The position numbers and the translations under genes were made by a program. Shown here piece by piece: positions 36,010 to 44,594 of a stretch of DNA of 49,481 nt. The DNA comes from Dyadobacter sp. CY261 (GTDB lineage: Bacteria; Bacteroidota; Bacteroidia; Cytophagales; Spirosomataceae), in contig NZ_JAKCPW010000013.1 of NCBI RefSeq assembly GCF_021440085.1, positions 1-49,481 on the forward strand, in the 5' to 3' direction. The notes below the pieces were generated by a model. The model made no database searches. It was not told the origin of the DNA and saw nothing but the letters and a program-made list of their open reading frames with translations. Positions within the stretch are counted from its first letter, which is position 1. Every line of letters starts with the position of its first letter.

Positions 36010-37041
36010 TTATGCCGATGCGTTGCCGCGCCATTGCTCGGCTTTCTTGGCCACAAACCAGAATGACAACGCCAGCAATGCAAAGAAAATCCCCGCATTG
36101 GTCCTGTCCCAGAAATATTCAAAATAGCGGGTGTAAATATTCAGCAGGAAGAAAATAAGTCCAAGGTCCCGCAGGGTTTCCTGTTTGTATTGAAATGCGT
36201 AAAAGAGCAGCCCGGCTAGCACCACAGTAAAACTGAGTGCCCAAAACCAGAAATGGCTTTGTTTGAGCATTTTCCACCCTTCATAGTCAGCATAGTTACC
36301 AAATATGGAGAGCGTCCAGGCGGCCAAAAGAAACAGAAACAGACCTACCGTGTAGGTAACTTCCTTTAAAAACGCCATAGACGAGATTTTTCCAACGATG
36401 AATGACAAAGCCCAGATTATCAACCCGAAAACCGTCATCCGCAGTGGGTAGTTCATACCCATGAAACGGAAACTGCCATTCGACCAGTAATGCGTTTGTG
36501 CACCCCACCAGCCGGCTAATGCGATAATAGCAGACACCCAAAGCAGGGTAGAGCGCAGGAAAACGGCAATGCCGCCGTAGGTCAGCGCCGCGAGTAGAAG
36601 CGGTAGTGCGTAATTGCCCGTTCCATCCAGCAATCCCCTCGTCCAGTAAGTGATCGCAATCGCGACCGTGAGGATAATGGCAATATTATACACCTCGTTA
36701 CTGACTCTCGCATGCTGCGTTTTGTTCAAACGCCTTTTAGCAAAATATACCAGAAGACCCGCGACAGCTGTAAACCCGACGCCGACAATATTCTCCGAAA
36801 ATCCCCAGCGCTTCCGCAGCAGCTCGATCCACTTTTCATCCAATACCAAAGCTCCAAATGCAAGCAATCCACACGAAACGGCCGCAATCAATGCATAAAT
36901 AGCGATGGCATCCACATTCGCATTCCGGACGCTATAACTGCCTTTGAGCTCAGTGGCCAGTTCTTTGGAAATCCGCGATTCATCCTCCCATGTCTGTATC
37001 GCACGAGTGACGATTTCGGCTTCTTTCTTGTCTAATTCCAT
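36010..37041 (-). CDS. DUF2157-like integral membrane protein
   Basis: The protein has 343 residues. A soluble N-terminal helix pair of about 50 residues (DKKEAEIVTRAIQTWEDES, ISKELATELKGSY) is followed by about nine membrane helices (such as VDAIAIYALIAAVSCGLLAF, VGFTAVAGLLVYFAKRRL, AGIFFALLALSFWFVAKKAE). The cytosolic segment before the first helix and the overall size fit DUF2157 membrane proteins. No transport or enzyme motif is visible and the function is unknown. The small acidic protein follows on the same strand. Confidence 0.75.
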   Translation of the reverse strand: MELDKKEAEIVTRAIQTWEDESRISKELATELKGSYSVRNANVDAIAIYALIAAVSCGLLAFGALVLDEKWIELLRKRWGFSENIVGVGFTAVAGLLVYFAKRRLNKTQHARVSNEVYNIAIILTVAIAITYWTRGLLDGTGNYALPLLLAALTYGGIAVFLRSTLLWVSAIIALAGWWGAQTHYWSNGSFRFMGMNYPLRMTVFGLIIWALSFIVGKISSMAFLKEVTYTVGLFLFLLAAWTLSIFGNYADYEGWKMLKQSHFWFWALSFTVVLAGLLFYAFQYKQETLRDLGLIFFLLNIYTRYFEYFWDRTNAGIFFALLALSFWFVAKKAEQWRGNASA

Positions 37042-37088
37042 TCAGTTTTTTGGAATGTTGGTGGATTAAAATCGTGCCTGGCTTTGTG

Positions 37089-37432
37089 CTAGTTGAATGC
37101 CTCGATCTTGTCACTGAAAATTACCACCAATTTATAGTTTTGGTTCAATTCGGTAACTTCGTTCCAGACTTCGGAGACAAGCGAATGAAACGATTTCATA
37201 GAGATGTTACCGACCCGAAAATGAATGACCCGCGGCGGAGGAGAAGAAATAAGAATCCTGTTTGAGAAGTCAGAATCCTTGGTAATGATAGTCATCTCTG
37301 CTTTTTTGGCGTAGAACCAGATATCGGAGTCCTTTGCAGTTCGCTCGATGTCCATCTGATGAATGTAATCTGGATTATTCCAATTGAAAAATAGTAGGGT
37401 AAGTTGACATCGATAAGATACTTATGCGACAT
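37089..37432 (-). pseudogene. frameshifted DUF5615 (PIN-like) toxin
   Basis: Two overlapping frames together give one DUF5615-type protein of about 114 residues. The first, from ATG 37432, reads MSHKYLIDVNLPYYFSI. The second, ending at 37089, contains NNPDYIHQ, MDIERTAKDSDIWFYA, MTIITKDSDFSNRI, PPPRVIHFRVGN and ends IFSDKIEAFN. Restoring one base near 37380-37384 (ATTGGA to ATTTGGA) joins them as ...FSIWNNPDYIHQMDIER. DUF5615 proteins are PIN-like ribonuclease toxins; the Asp of LIDVNLP is a conserved acidic residue. A restart at ATG 37355 would make an 88-residue product without it. The frameshift is seen directly, but a sequencing error is possible. The truncated antitoxin upstream supports real decay. 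Confidence 0.78.
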
Positions 37433-37557
37433 GCTTTCGTTCCCGCAAGGAGAAATTCCAGCACAGTTTGAACGGTGATCCGCATTCCCCTGATGATGGG
37501 CCGACCGTTGCAAATGTCCTGATCGATGGCGATTCGTTCGGTTAGATACGTTGTCAT
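37375..37557 (-). pseudogene. truncated DUF433 antitoxin
   Basis: The 60-residue frame starts MTTYLTERIAIDQDICNGRP and continues IIRGMRITVQTVLEFLLAG, a clean match to the first half of DUF433 (I-x-x-D-x-x-x-C-x-G-x-P-x-I-R-G-x-R-I-x-V). Right after LLAG the family's second helix (a stretch like EEIL-YP-L--EDI-A-L) is missing. The frame instead runs into the toxin start region out of frame (KACRISILSM). About 30-40 residues appear to be lost by an internal deletion, and the antitoxin frame now overlaps the toxin start by 58 bases. DUF433 proteins pair with DUF5615 toxins, which is the neighbour here. Confidence 0.75.
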
Positions 37558-37630
37558 GTTTATCTTTTTTCAAATATACCCATTTCGTTATGATAACAAT
37601 CGTGGATCGGAAATTGTCCTGAACCTAAAA

Positions 37631-37664
37631 ATTAACCCCGGAATTAAAAAATCCCAGGGTTAAT
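37631..37664. terminator. hairpin after the cytochrome gene
   Basis: ATTAACCC (37631-37638) pairs with GGGTTAAT (37657-37664) around an A-rich loop that has an extra GGA/TCC pairing. It lies 21 bases after the stop of the large minus-strand cytochrome gene. Confidence 0.6.
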
Positions 37665-37684
37665 CACTATTTGGTTTCACAAGG

Positions 37685-40600
37685 TTACTTCTTCAAATTC
37701 GAGAGGAATTCGACGACATCCCTTATTTCTCTTTTTGACATAATGTTGCCCATTGGCGGCATGCTGGATGGAACGTTTTCGCGCTTCGCAATGCGGGAAA
37801 CGGCGATTTTCAGCGGTTCGGCTTCGGAGGTTTTCAGCACCAGTTCGTGCTCGTTTTCCTGCGCCAGGATACCTGCGGCTGAGGTGCCATCTTTCAATGT
37901 GAGCATTACCATCCCGAAGCCCGGCGACAAACGTGCACTTGGCTCGACGAGCGCTTGCAGGATTTGTTCGCGGGTCAGCACACTTCCGATGTTGGAAAGG
38001 TTAGGGCCCACTTCGCCGCCTTGCCCGCCGATCGAATGGCAGCGCACGCATTCCGCGGCCGAGCTCGTCATAAAGTAACGGCGACCCATCTGCGCATTTC
38101 CGCCGAATAATGCATCCTGGTAATCGGCCGCCGTGACGCCTTGCTTGCGCAGGGGCGCTATTTTCGCGATTAAAGTGCTGGATTTAGTTGAATCAACGGC
38201 TTCGCCGAGATCAAGCAGGAGGTTTTGCGGTAATTTGCTGTCGGCCATTTTACCGATGAGACTATTAAAAATCGGTTCGGTTTTCTCAACCGGCAGCGTT
38301 CCCAAAACTCTCAGGATCTGCTGCTGTTCGCGAATGCTACCTTTTTCAAAGATTGTATTTGAGATATCAGCCAGCGCTTCTTTCGACATATTTACACTTC
38401 CAACCATGCCTAATGCGGCTGTCCGAACGTCGGCGTCGGAATCGCTCATGCCTTTTTTCATGACCGTCTCCATGTCCGTATATTTTAGATCGTTCAATGC
38501 AACAAGCATTGCAGCGCGTACCTTCGGATCGTTACTATCGTTCAGGATTTTCGCCAGTGTAGCATTATTGTCGCTCACGTTGAGATTAGTGAGCATTTGT
38601 GCGGTAGCGATCAGGATCACCGGTTCGTTGTCCTGCAAAAGATCGGCCACCATCGGCTTGATTTTCGCTTTCACAGCAGCCGGGTCACGCTCCAACGGGC
38701 CACGGTAGCGTCCGTCTACACGGTCGGTTACCGACGGGCTTGCCCAGGTTCCCAGCGTAGCCAATGCTTCGGCACGTATTTCTTTGTTGACGTCTTTTCT
38801 TTTTGCAAATGCGATCAGATCATTCAATTGCGTTTCACCACCCACGCGCAATGCAGCATTGATGGCCCGGCGCAATAGTGGTTCGGATGTAAAGCCTTTT
38901 TCATTCAGTACGGCCGCCAAGGCAGGCAATGCCGCCGGAATGGACAAGTCGTCGTTGATACCGCGAGCGGCTTCTGCCACGATGTATTCGTCCTTGTCTT
39001 TCAGGAACAGGCTGATCTGCTCATTTTTCATACGACGCAATACGAGAACTCCCGCAATGCGCAGCGATTTTTCGGGGCTGTTTGCCAATGCAACGATCGG
39101 TGCCACCTCGCCAATGCGTGAGAGTGCAAGCACGCCTGCATGACGCAGATATACGTCTTCGTCCTTATTCGCCTTCACCATGTCAATCAAAGGCTGTACC
39201 GCATTCTTGTCGGCAATGCGGCCTAGTGCCTGCGCCGCGTAGAATTGTGCGCGCGGGTTTTTGCTTTTCAGCATGGGAATGAGCATCGGCCCGGCTTCCG
39301 CAATTTTAGCATCGCCGAGTACTTTGGCAGCTTGCACAGCAATTTCTTCATCCGAATCTTTCAGCAAAGTCATCAGCACATTGGCATAAGCCTTATCCTG
39401 ACGAGTCAGTTGGCCCATTCCCCAAATACCGTGAATGCGGCCAAACTGGTTGCCTGTTTGCGCAATGGCTTTGCTCAATACCGCCGCGCCTTTCGCACCT
39501 CTGGAAGCGAGTTCGAACTGCGCTTTCTGGCGGATACGCATGTCTTCGTAGGAAAGCAACGGTAGCAATGCGTCATCGGATTGTTTGGTGTAATCCAATT
39601 GCATTAAACGTTTCGTTTCCGTACGAACGACTTTCAGGTCGTTCTTGTCATCGGTAACGTCCAGTTTCCACACGCGGCCGTAATTTTTAGTATCCCAACC
39701 GTTGATCCAGTCCGCAACGTACAGTGCGCCATCGGGACCAAAACGGATGCCAGTTGGCAAAATACCTGTCAAAATATTTTTCTCTCCATCCAATACGAAT
39801 GAAGCACCTTTCGGTTTCAAACCAAACGACCAGATGGGAGAACGCGCCGGGTTACCGACGAATTCAACGAGGAAGAACTTGTTTTTCCATTCCTTACCCA
39901 ATGCGGTTCCGGGGTTGTATTGCATACCCGTCGGGCCGTTATGGAAGTTTTGAATGGGCGGAATAATGTATGCAGCCTGACCTTCCCAGCGTGGCTTGAA
40001 CAGCTTTTCATCCATCCAAACCTTGTAACTGTTGTTTTTAGGATCGGTGTATTTGCCATATTGCCAGTTGGAGCGCCAGCCGGCATCGGAGCCTTCTACG
40101 ACATGCACAAGGCGCTCGCTCTCGCCGGGATGGTCACCGTCGTTGTCGGAGCTGATGAGATTGCCATATTCATCGAACACAAACTCGTGCGTGTTACGGA
40201 GGCCGTGCGCGAAGATCTCGAAGTCGCTGCCATCCGGGTTGGAGCGCGCGATGATACCGGAGTTAGGATGCTCGTGCTTCACACCTTCCGCAGTGGTAAT
40301 ATTCGCGCCAATGTCGCCAATGTTCCAGTATATTCTGCCGTCCGGACCCTCAATAGGATTGGACATTCCGTGCCCGCTGAACCCGATATGCACACCGTAA
40401 CCGTGGCTGATCGACGTTTTTTGATCCATAACACCGTCTCCATTGGTGTCTCTCAATCGCCAAACATCCGGTGCGATGGTGACGAACATGTCCTTCGCGC
40501 GAACAAGCAAACCACCCGCTACGTCGGAAACTTCGTCGAAGAAGTCGTCGAGAATGCGCATGGAAACGTCCGCAATGCCGTCGTTGTCAGTATCTTCAAT

Positions 40601-41122
40601 ACGCCAGACTTCGTCTTTTTCAACCGCCAGGTCTTTCCAGTCGTGGGAGCCGTCGCCATTAAGGTCTTTAAGCCAGTTGTTTTCCTTGCTTTTTTCTGGG
40701 GCGAATGTTTTGTGTAAAAATGTCCTGCGATCTTCAACCGTTTGCAATGCAATGGATTCGGTGATCCAGTTGCGGTGGCCGCGGATGTCGAATTCGGAAT
40801 TCTTTTGGCGGTTGGTTCTGTTCAGGTAAACACGACCCGCGTCATCCATCGCAATCGCGACAGGGTCGGGCGCGAGGGAATCGGATGCCCAGAGATCGAG
40901 TTTCAGGCCATCGGCCAGTTTGACAACCGTTTTTTCGCGGATTTCTTTGGCCCTGGCTTTGCCGGTTGCGGCATCTTCTTTGACCACCACTTTCGTGCTG
41001 TTCGTTTTCACGACCGGCCCGGAGGCAGTCGGCGCCATTTTCATACAGGACACCACCGCAATTGCAGTAGCAGCCATCAGGGTTAAAGGTGTTTTGAGGT
41101 TTTTGGAGATCATTGAGGACAT
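37685..41122 (-). CDS. PVC-type CxxCH cytochrome with dehydrogenase propeller and HEAT repeats
   Basis: The protein has 1145 residues. A lipoprotein signal ends in AVVSC near residue 26. Residues about 50-480 form a sugar-dehydrogenase-like propeller (DPVAIAMDDAGRVYLNRTN, NPIEGPDGRIYWNIGDIG, NTHEFVFDEYGNLISSDNDG, IRFGPDGALYVADWINGWD). Residues about 520-960 are HEAT/PBS repeats. A single cytochrome c domain follows with CVRCH at 1025-1029 and a probable axial Met in SSMPPMGNIM near the C-terminus. This is the membrane-bound dehydrogenase plus heme-binding layout found in Planctomycetes and Bacteroidota. It probably oxidises a sugar or polyol in the periplasm and passes electrons to its heme. 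The substrate is unknown. The start may also be ATG 41113. Confidence 0.9.
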   Translation of the reverse strand: MSSMISKNLKTPLTLMAATAIAVVSCMKMAPTASGPVVKTNSTKVVVKEDAATGKARAKEIREKTVVKLADGLKLDLWASDSLAPDPVAIAMDDAGRVYLNRTNRQKNSEFDIRGHRNWITESIALQTVEDRRTFLHKTFAPEKSKENNWLKDLNGDGSHDWKDLAVEKDEVWRIEDTDNDGIADVSMRILDDFFDEVSDVAGGLLVRAKDMFVTIAPDVWRLRDTNGDGVMDQKTSISHGYGVHIGFSGHGMSNPIEGPDGRIYWNIGDIGANITTAEGVKHEHPNSGIIARSNPDGSDFEIFAHGLRNTHEFVFDEYGNLISSDNDGDHPGESERLVHVVEGSDAGWRSNWQYGKYTDPKNNSYKVWMDEKLFKPRWEGQAAYIIPPIQNFHNGPTGMQYNPGTALGKEWKNKFFLVEFVGNPARSPIWSFGLKPKGASFVLDGEKNILTGILPTGIRFGPDGALYVADWINGWDTKNYGRVWKLDVTDDKNDLKVVRTETKRLMQLDYTKQSDDALLPLLSYEDMRIRQKAQFELASRGAKGAAVLSKAIAQTGNQFGRIHGIWGMGQLTRQDKAYANVLMTLLKDSDEEIAVQAAKVLGDAKIAEAGPMLIPMLKSKNPRAQFYAAQALGRIADKNAVQPLIDMVKANKDEDVYLRHAGVLALSRIGEVAPIVALANSPEKSLRIAGVLVLRRMKNEQISLFLKDKDEYIVAEAARGINDDLSIPAALPALAAVLNEKGFTSEPLLRRAINAALRVGGETQLNDLIAFAKRKDVNKEIRAEALATLGTWASPSVTDRVDGRYRGPLERDPAAVKAKIKPMVADLLQDNEPVILIATAQMLTNLNVSDNNATLAKILNDSNDPKVRAAMLVALNDLKYTDMETVMKKGMSDSDADVRTAALGMVGSVNMSKEALADISNTIFEKGSIREQQQILRVLGTLPVEKTEPIFNSLIGKMADSKLPQNLLLDLGEAVDSTKSSTLIAKIAPLRKQGVTAADYQDALFGGNAQMGRRYFMTSSAAECVRCHSIGGQGGEVGPNLSNIGSVLTREQILQALVEPSARLSPGFGMVMLTLKDGTSAAGILAQENEHELVLKTSEAEPLKIAVSRIAKRENVPSSMPPMGNIMSKREIRDVVEFLSNLKK

Positions 41123-41245
41123 TGCTTGATGCAGGATTATTCAGGTTCCGCTATGAACCGGATACAAAGGAATCAAAAATGGAGCTAATATTTGCTCTTA
41201 CGGTCTGGAAAGAATGCAGATATGACTTGGAATGGTCATCTATTT

Positions 41246-41806
41246 TCAAAAATACGTCGATAGCAAATCCTTAACGGCGATTTCAAAATCATCCATTACT
41301 GGAAATGCTGAGCAAAGGTCCAGGTCGGTGCAGATTTTGACTTGTTTTCTGGAAGTGTAGACATACACGACTTCGTTGTCGGGATAAATGTGCCAAACGA
41401 CTCTGACATTCGAATCGAAATATTCGACTAATTTTTCTTCGACTTTCTCGGCGTCGTCAGTAGGAGAGATGACTTCGATCAAAAATTCAGGGATTGGTTC
41501 TTCATCGGATGCGGTAGAAGCGTCGATTTGCTGGCCGTTGAAAAAAGCGAGATCAGGACGGCGCATTTGAATGCCGCTGAGCATGACGTCCTGTTCCATG
41601 ATCAAAGCACCGCCTTTTGAGAAAGCCGTGGTGCGGAAGAACAATTGTTGAAGTCCCCTGATGATGAAGAGGTGCTTTTTCTTCAATTTGCCGAATCGGA
41701 TGATTTTACCGTCGTTCCATTCATATTTATAGCCATCGACGGGCTCCCAGTGGACGAATTCATCCAGGGAGCTAGGCAAAACAGACGATGTGGAACGCAG
41801 TATCAT
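41246..41806 (-). CDS. Uma2 family endonuclease (DUF820, PD-(D/E)XK fold)
   Basis: The protein has 186 residues. The Uma2/DUF820 pattern is present: YKYEWNDGKIIRFG near residue 30, RRPDLAFFNGQQ with the catalytic Asp near residue 80, and PEFLIEVISPTDDAEKVEEK with the Glu of the nuclease core near residue 113, followed by VRVVWHIYPDNEVVYVYTS. The family is abundant in Cyanobacteria and Bacteroidota and is thought to be a restriction-like nuclease of unknown role. It stands on the minus strand between DUF763 and the cytochrome gene with no obvious partner. Confidence 0.85.
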   Translation of the reverse strand: MILRSTSSVLPSSLDEFVHWEPVDGYKYEWNDGKIIRFGKLKKKHLFIIRGLQQLFFRTTAFSKGGALIMEQDVMLSGIQMRRPDLAFFNGQQIDASTASDEEPIPEFLIEVISPTDDAEKVEEKLVEYFDSNVRVVWHIYPDNEVVYVYTSRKQVKICTDLDLCSAFPVMDDFEIAVKDLLSTYF

Positions 41807-41884
41807 AGCACTTTGAGTTAGTTATTGTACTCGGTATTCAATCATAGAGGCTATCCATAAATTTAGCAAAACAATCCCTCACAT

Positions 41885-43090
41885 TCAAAACAGTTCCAAC
41901 TGCCCGTTCCAGCCTTTTGGTTTTGGGGCTTTGCCTTTTACGGTCCGGCCTTCGTATTTCCAGGAGTTGTCGCGCTCGTGCTGCACGATGTCGTTGAAGC
42001 GGTTGTTAGGTTCAAAGTCCTTTTCGAGCTGCGCGGATACTTTCGAGAGGTTTTTTAATGCATCGGATTTGTCTTTGTCACCCATTTTGGCGAGTTGAAT
42101 GGCGCGGTCAAGGGTGAGAATGGACTCATCATAAACGGTAATGGGCACCGGAAACGGATGGCCGTCTTTGCCGCCGTGGGCAAACGAGAAGCGGGCCGGA
42201 TCGCTGAACCGTGACGGCGTGCCGTGGATGATCTCGCTCACCAGTGTCAGCGACTGAATGGTACGCGGCCCGACACCTTCCAGCATTAGCAGCGATTCCA
42301 TATTGTCGACAGGATTTTCATGGGCCAAAGCAAGGACGGCCCCCAGCCTTTTGAGGTTCACGTCTCCGGCCCGGACGTCATGGTGGTCGGGCATGACGAG
42401 CCGTGATATTTCCCGCATGATCTTGTCCGGATTCTCTTTCGTCAAGTCCAGAATGCCGGTGCGGGTGGGCGCGGCATCTTTGGCGGTCAGGTTCAGAATA
42501 TTGCCCTGGTTCTGACCGTAAATGAATGTATGGGGCTCTTCAATGAATGACAGGATGCTAGGCGAGTGCCAATGATAGCGGCGTGCCAGGCGATCGTCGG
42601 TGTTCATTCCTTGTTGGATCACCGCCCAGTTTCCTTCTTTGGAAAGGACAAATGAATGCAAATAAAGCTGAAAGCCGTCTTGAATGGCTGTGTTGTCAAC
42701 CTTGGCGGAAAGTTTACTATGATGCACAAGCAAATGTCCGTCTAGCCCTGTTTTGTCGGCGATTGCAAGCAGCTCGGCGGGTGTTTGCCTGGAATATTTG
42801 CCTCTTCCACCACAAAGATAGATACCCAGTTCCGACGATTTACGATTGACCGATTGCTTCAACGCCCCCATCACCGACGTGGTAATGCCCGACGAATGCC
42901 AGTCCATTCCCAGTACGCATCCCAGCGACTGAAACCAGAATGGATCACTCATTTTTTGCAGCAATGCATCGCGGCCATATTCCATCACGATCGCCTCCAC
43001 AATAGCGCCACCCAACGAGCTCATGCGTTGCGCAAGCCATAGAGGTACTTTCCCGTAATGCAGAGGTAAATCAGCGTGACCACTTTTCAT
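41885..43090 (-). CDS. DUF763 family protein with helix-hairpin-helix motif
   Basis: The protein has 401 residues and begins SGHADLPLHYGKVPLWLAQR, the typical DUF763 start, continuing with a CLGMDWHSSG-like block at residues 58-68 (CVLGMDWHSSGITT) and GGRGKYSRQTP. Residues 267-286 hold a helix-hairpin-helix (MLMLEGVGPRT-like: LMLEGVGPRTIQSLTLVSE), which binds DNA non-specifically in other proteins. Conserved polar segments PDHHDV (234-239) and FAHGGKDGHPFPV (303-315) could be an active or metal site. The C-terminus GWNGQLELF is also typical. DUF763 proteins have no established function. It is divergent from the CNNM/CorC gene. Confidence 0.88.
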   Translation of the reverse strand: MKSGHADLPLHYGKVPLWLAQRMSSLGGAIVEAIVMEYGRDALLQKMSDPFWFQSLGCVLGMDWHSSGITTSVMGALKQSVNRKSSELGIYLCGGRGKYSRQTPAELLAIADKTGLDGHLLVHHSKLSAKVDNTAIQDGFQLYLHSFVLSKEGNWAVIQQGMNTDDRLARRYHWHSPSILSFIEEPHTFIYGQNQGNILNLTAKDAAPTRTGILDLTKENPDKIMREISRLVMPDHHDVRAGDVNLKRLGAVLALAHENPVDNMESLLMLEGVGPRTIQSLTLVSEIIHGTPSRFSDPARFSFAHGGKDGHPFPVPITVYDESILTLDRAIQLAKMGDKDKSDALKNLSKVSAQLEKDFEPNNRFNDIVQHERDNSWKYEGRTVKGKAPKPKGWNGQLELF

Positions 43091-43233
43091 AATGGATTCA
43101 ATTTACGAAAAATAGGGGTAGCGGAGGGTAACCGGCGGGGGATTAATGGCCGCCCCGGTTTCCCAATGGTATAATTTTTTGTTAAAATGCAGCTTTTAAA
43201 CACGTTTAATCTTTAACTGATCCGGCGGCCTCT

Positions 43234-44526
43234 ATGGTTTTACAGGTTATCATTACCCTTGTACTCGTTCTGTTGAATGGCTTTTTTGTCGCTGCGGAAT
43301 TTGCGATAGTTAAAATACGTGCGTCGCAGCTCGAACAAAAGGCCCAGGAAGGGAACAGGATGGCAATTCTTTCCAAGAAAATTGTCGCAAACCTGGATGG
43401 TTACCTCGCGGCGACGCAGTTCGGGATTACGCTGGCAAGCCTTGGCTTGGGTTGGATAGGGGAGCCGGTGGTGTCCAAAATGATCATCGGGGCAATGGAT
43501 TTGGTGGGCCTGTCGGTTGACCCCGAATTAGCGCATCACATTGCCTTACCTACTGCATTTGCCATTATTACCGTTTTGCATATCGTTTTTGGGGAACTCG
43601 CGCCGAAATCGATCGCTATCCAGCGGCCTGAGTCCACCACGTTAGCTTTATCCTATCCGTTGCATGGATTTTTTCTCGTATTCAGACCGGTTGTGTGGAT
43701 GCTAAATGGTATTGCGAATGTGATTTTGAAAGGGGTCGGCATTAGCCCGTCTCATGGCAGCGAGGTACATAGTAGCGACGAGTTGCGCTATCTGGTTCAG
43801 CAGCAGAAGGATAGTGGATTGATCGAAGCGGCTGATTACGATCTTATCAAGAATGCATTTGATTTCTCCGAACGAATAGCGAGGCAAATTATGATCCCGC
43901 GCCCGCAGATTGTCGGGATCGATATTAATGATTTTTCGGAAGCCAAGCTTGAAAAAGTAATAGAAGACAGTTATTCCAGAATGCCGGTTTATGAAGATAC
44001 GCTGGATGAGATAATCGGGGTTTTACATTTGAAAGACCTGCTTTTGAAAATGCGGCAGGGCAAAGAAATCGTATTGCGAGAACTCATCAGGCCAATCGCC
44101 ACGGTGCATGGTTCTAAGCCTATCGGTGTTTTGCTCCGTGAGTTTCAGCTGAGCCGCCAACAAATGGCTGTGATTATCGATGAATATGGCGGCGTGAACG
44201 GCATTGTAACGATGGAGGATATTTTGGAAGAGTTGGTAGGGGAGATTCAGGATGAATATGACAATGAATTGCCTATTGTTAAAAACGAAGCCGACAATAC
44301 TTATACCGTACAAGGTTCAGCGCCGATCGGCGATGTGAATGACAAGCTGCCGCACGACATTACCAAAAGGCCCGATTATGAAACACTGGCTGGTTACCTG
44401 ATCTGGAAGTTCGGCCGCATTCCGGCAGTAGGCGAGAAGCTCAAGACGAAGCATTATGAGTTTACGGTGCTCAAAAAGCAGCGAAGTACGATTACGTTGG
44501 TTAAGATCGCGGTTTTGGTCGTTTAG
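43234..44526 (+). CDS. CNNM/CorC (hemolysin-type) membrane protein with CBS pair
   Basis: The protein has 430 residues. The N-terminal CNNM transmembrane domain starts VIITLVLVLLNGFFVAAEFA, followed by VKIRASQLEQ and ATQFGITLASLGLGWIGEP. Two CBS domains lie at about residues 210-335 (RQIMIPRPQIVGIDIND, DEIIGVLHLKDLLL, DEYGGVNGIVTMEDILEELV), and a CorC_HlyC domain at about 345-425 (TYTVQGSAPIGDVNDKLP, PDYETLAGYLIWKFGRIP). Relatives take part in Mg2+ or Co2+ transport or regulation; the hemolysin label is historical. It is divergent from DUF763 and is followed by a repeat-containing gap and a small lipoprotein gene. Confidence 0.93.
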   Translation: MVLQVIITLVLVLLNGFFVAAEFAIVKIRASQLEQKAQEGNRMAILSKKIVANLDGYLAATQFGITLASLGLGWIGEPVVSKMIIGAMDLVGLSVDPELAHHIALPTAFAIITVLHIVFGELAPKSIAIQRPESTTLALSYPLHGFFLVFRPVVWMLNGIANVILKGVGISPSHGSEVHSSDELRYLVQQQKDSGLIEAADYDLIKNAFDFSERIARQIMIPRPQIVGIDINDFSEAKLEKVIEDSYSRMPVYEDTLDEIIGVLHLKDLLLKMRQGKEIVLRELIRPIATVHGSKPIGVLLREFQLSRQQMAVIIDEYGGVNGIVTMEDILEELVGEIQDEYDNELPIVKNEADNTYTVQGSAPIGDVNDKLPHDITKRPDYETLAGYLIWKFGRIPAVGEKLKTKHYEFTVLKKQRSTITLVKIAVLVV

Positions 44527-44535
44527 TCCTTTGGG

Positions 44536-44583
44536 TTGTCAGATTTAGTCAGAAAGTTGTCGGTTGTAGTCAGGTATTGTCAG
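44536..44583 (+). repeat. degenerate GTCAG heptad repeat, copy A
   Basis: TTGTCAG, TAGTCAG, TTGTCGG, TAGTCAG and TTGTCAG follow each other at about 10-11-base spacing between the CorC gene and the lipoprotein gene. Related arrays occur at 46698-46748 and 49355-49380. Confidence 0.55.
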
Positions 44584-44594
44584 AAATATTTCGG

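Noticed and set aside
38133..38708. Long plus-strand ORF (191 codons) opposite the cytochrome gene
   Set aside because: It lies wholly inside the minus-strand cytochrome gene, has Ser/Arg/Cys-rich composition typical of antisense frames and no recognisable motif.
39920..40717. Plus-strand ORF of 265 codons opposite the cytochrome gene
   Set aside because: Same reason: a shadow of the propeller region, Val/Ile/Arg-rich without domain features.
43091..43233. GC-rich imperfect inverted repeat (AACCGG/CCGGTT region) between DUF763 and the CorC gene
   Set aside because: The arms pair only in part, and the site lies between two divergent starts where a terminator is not expected.
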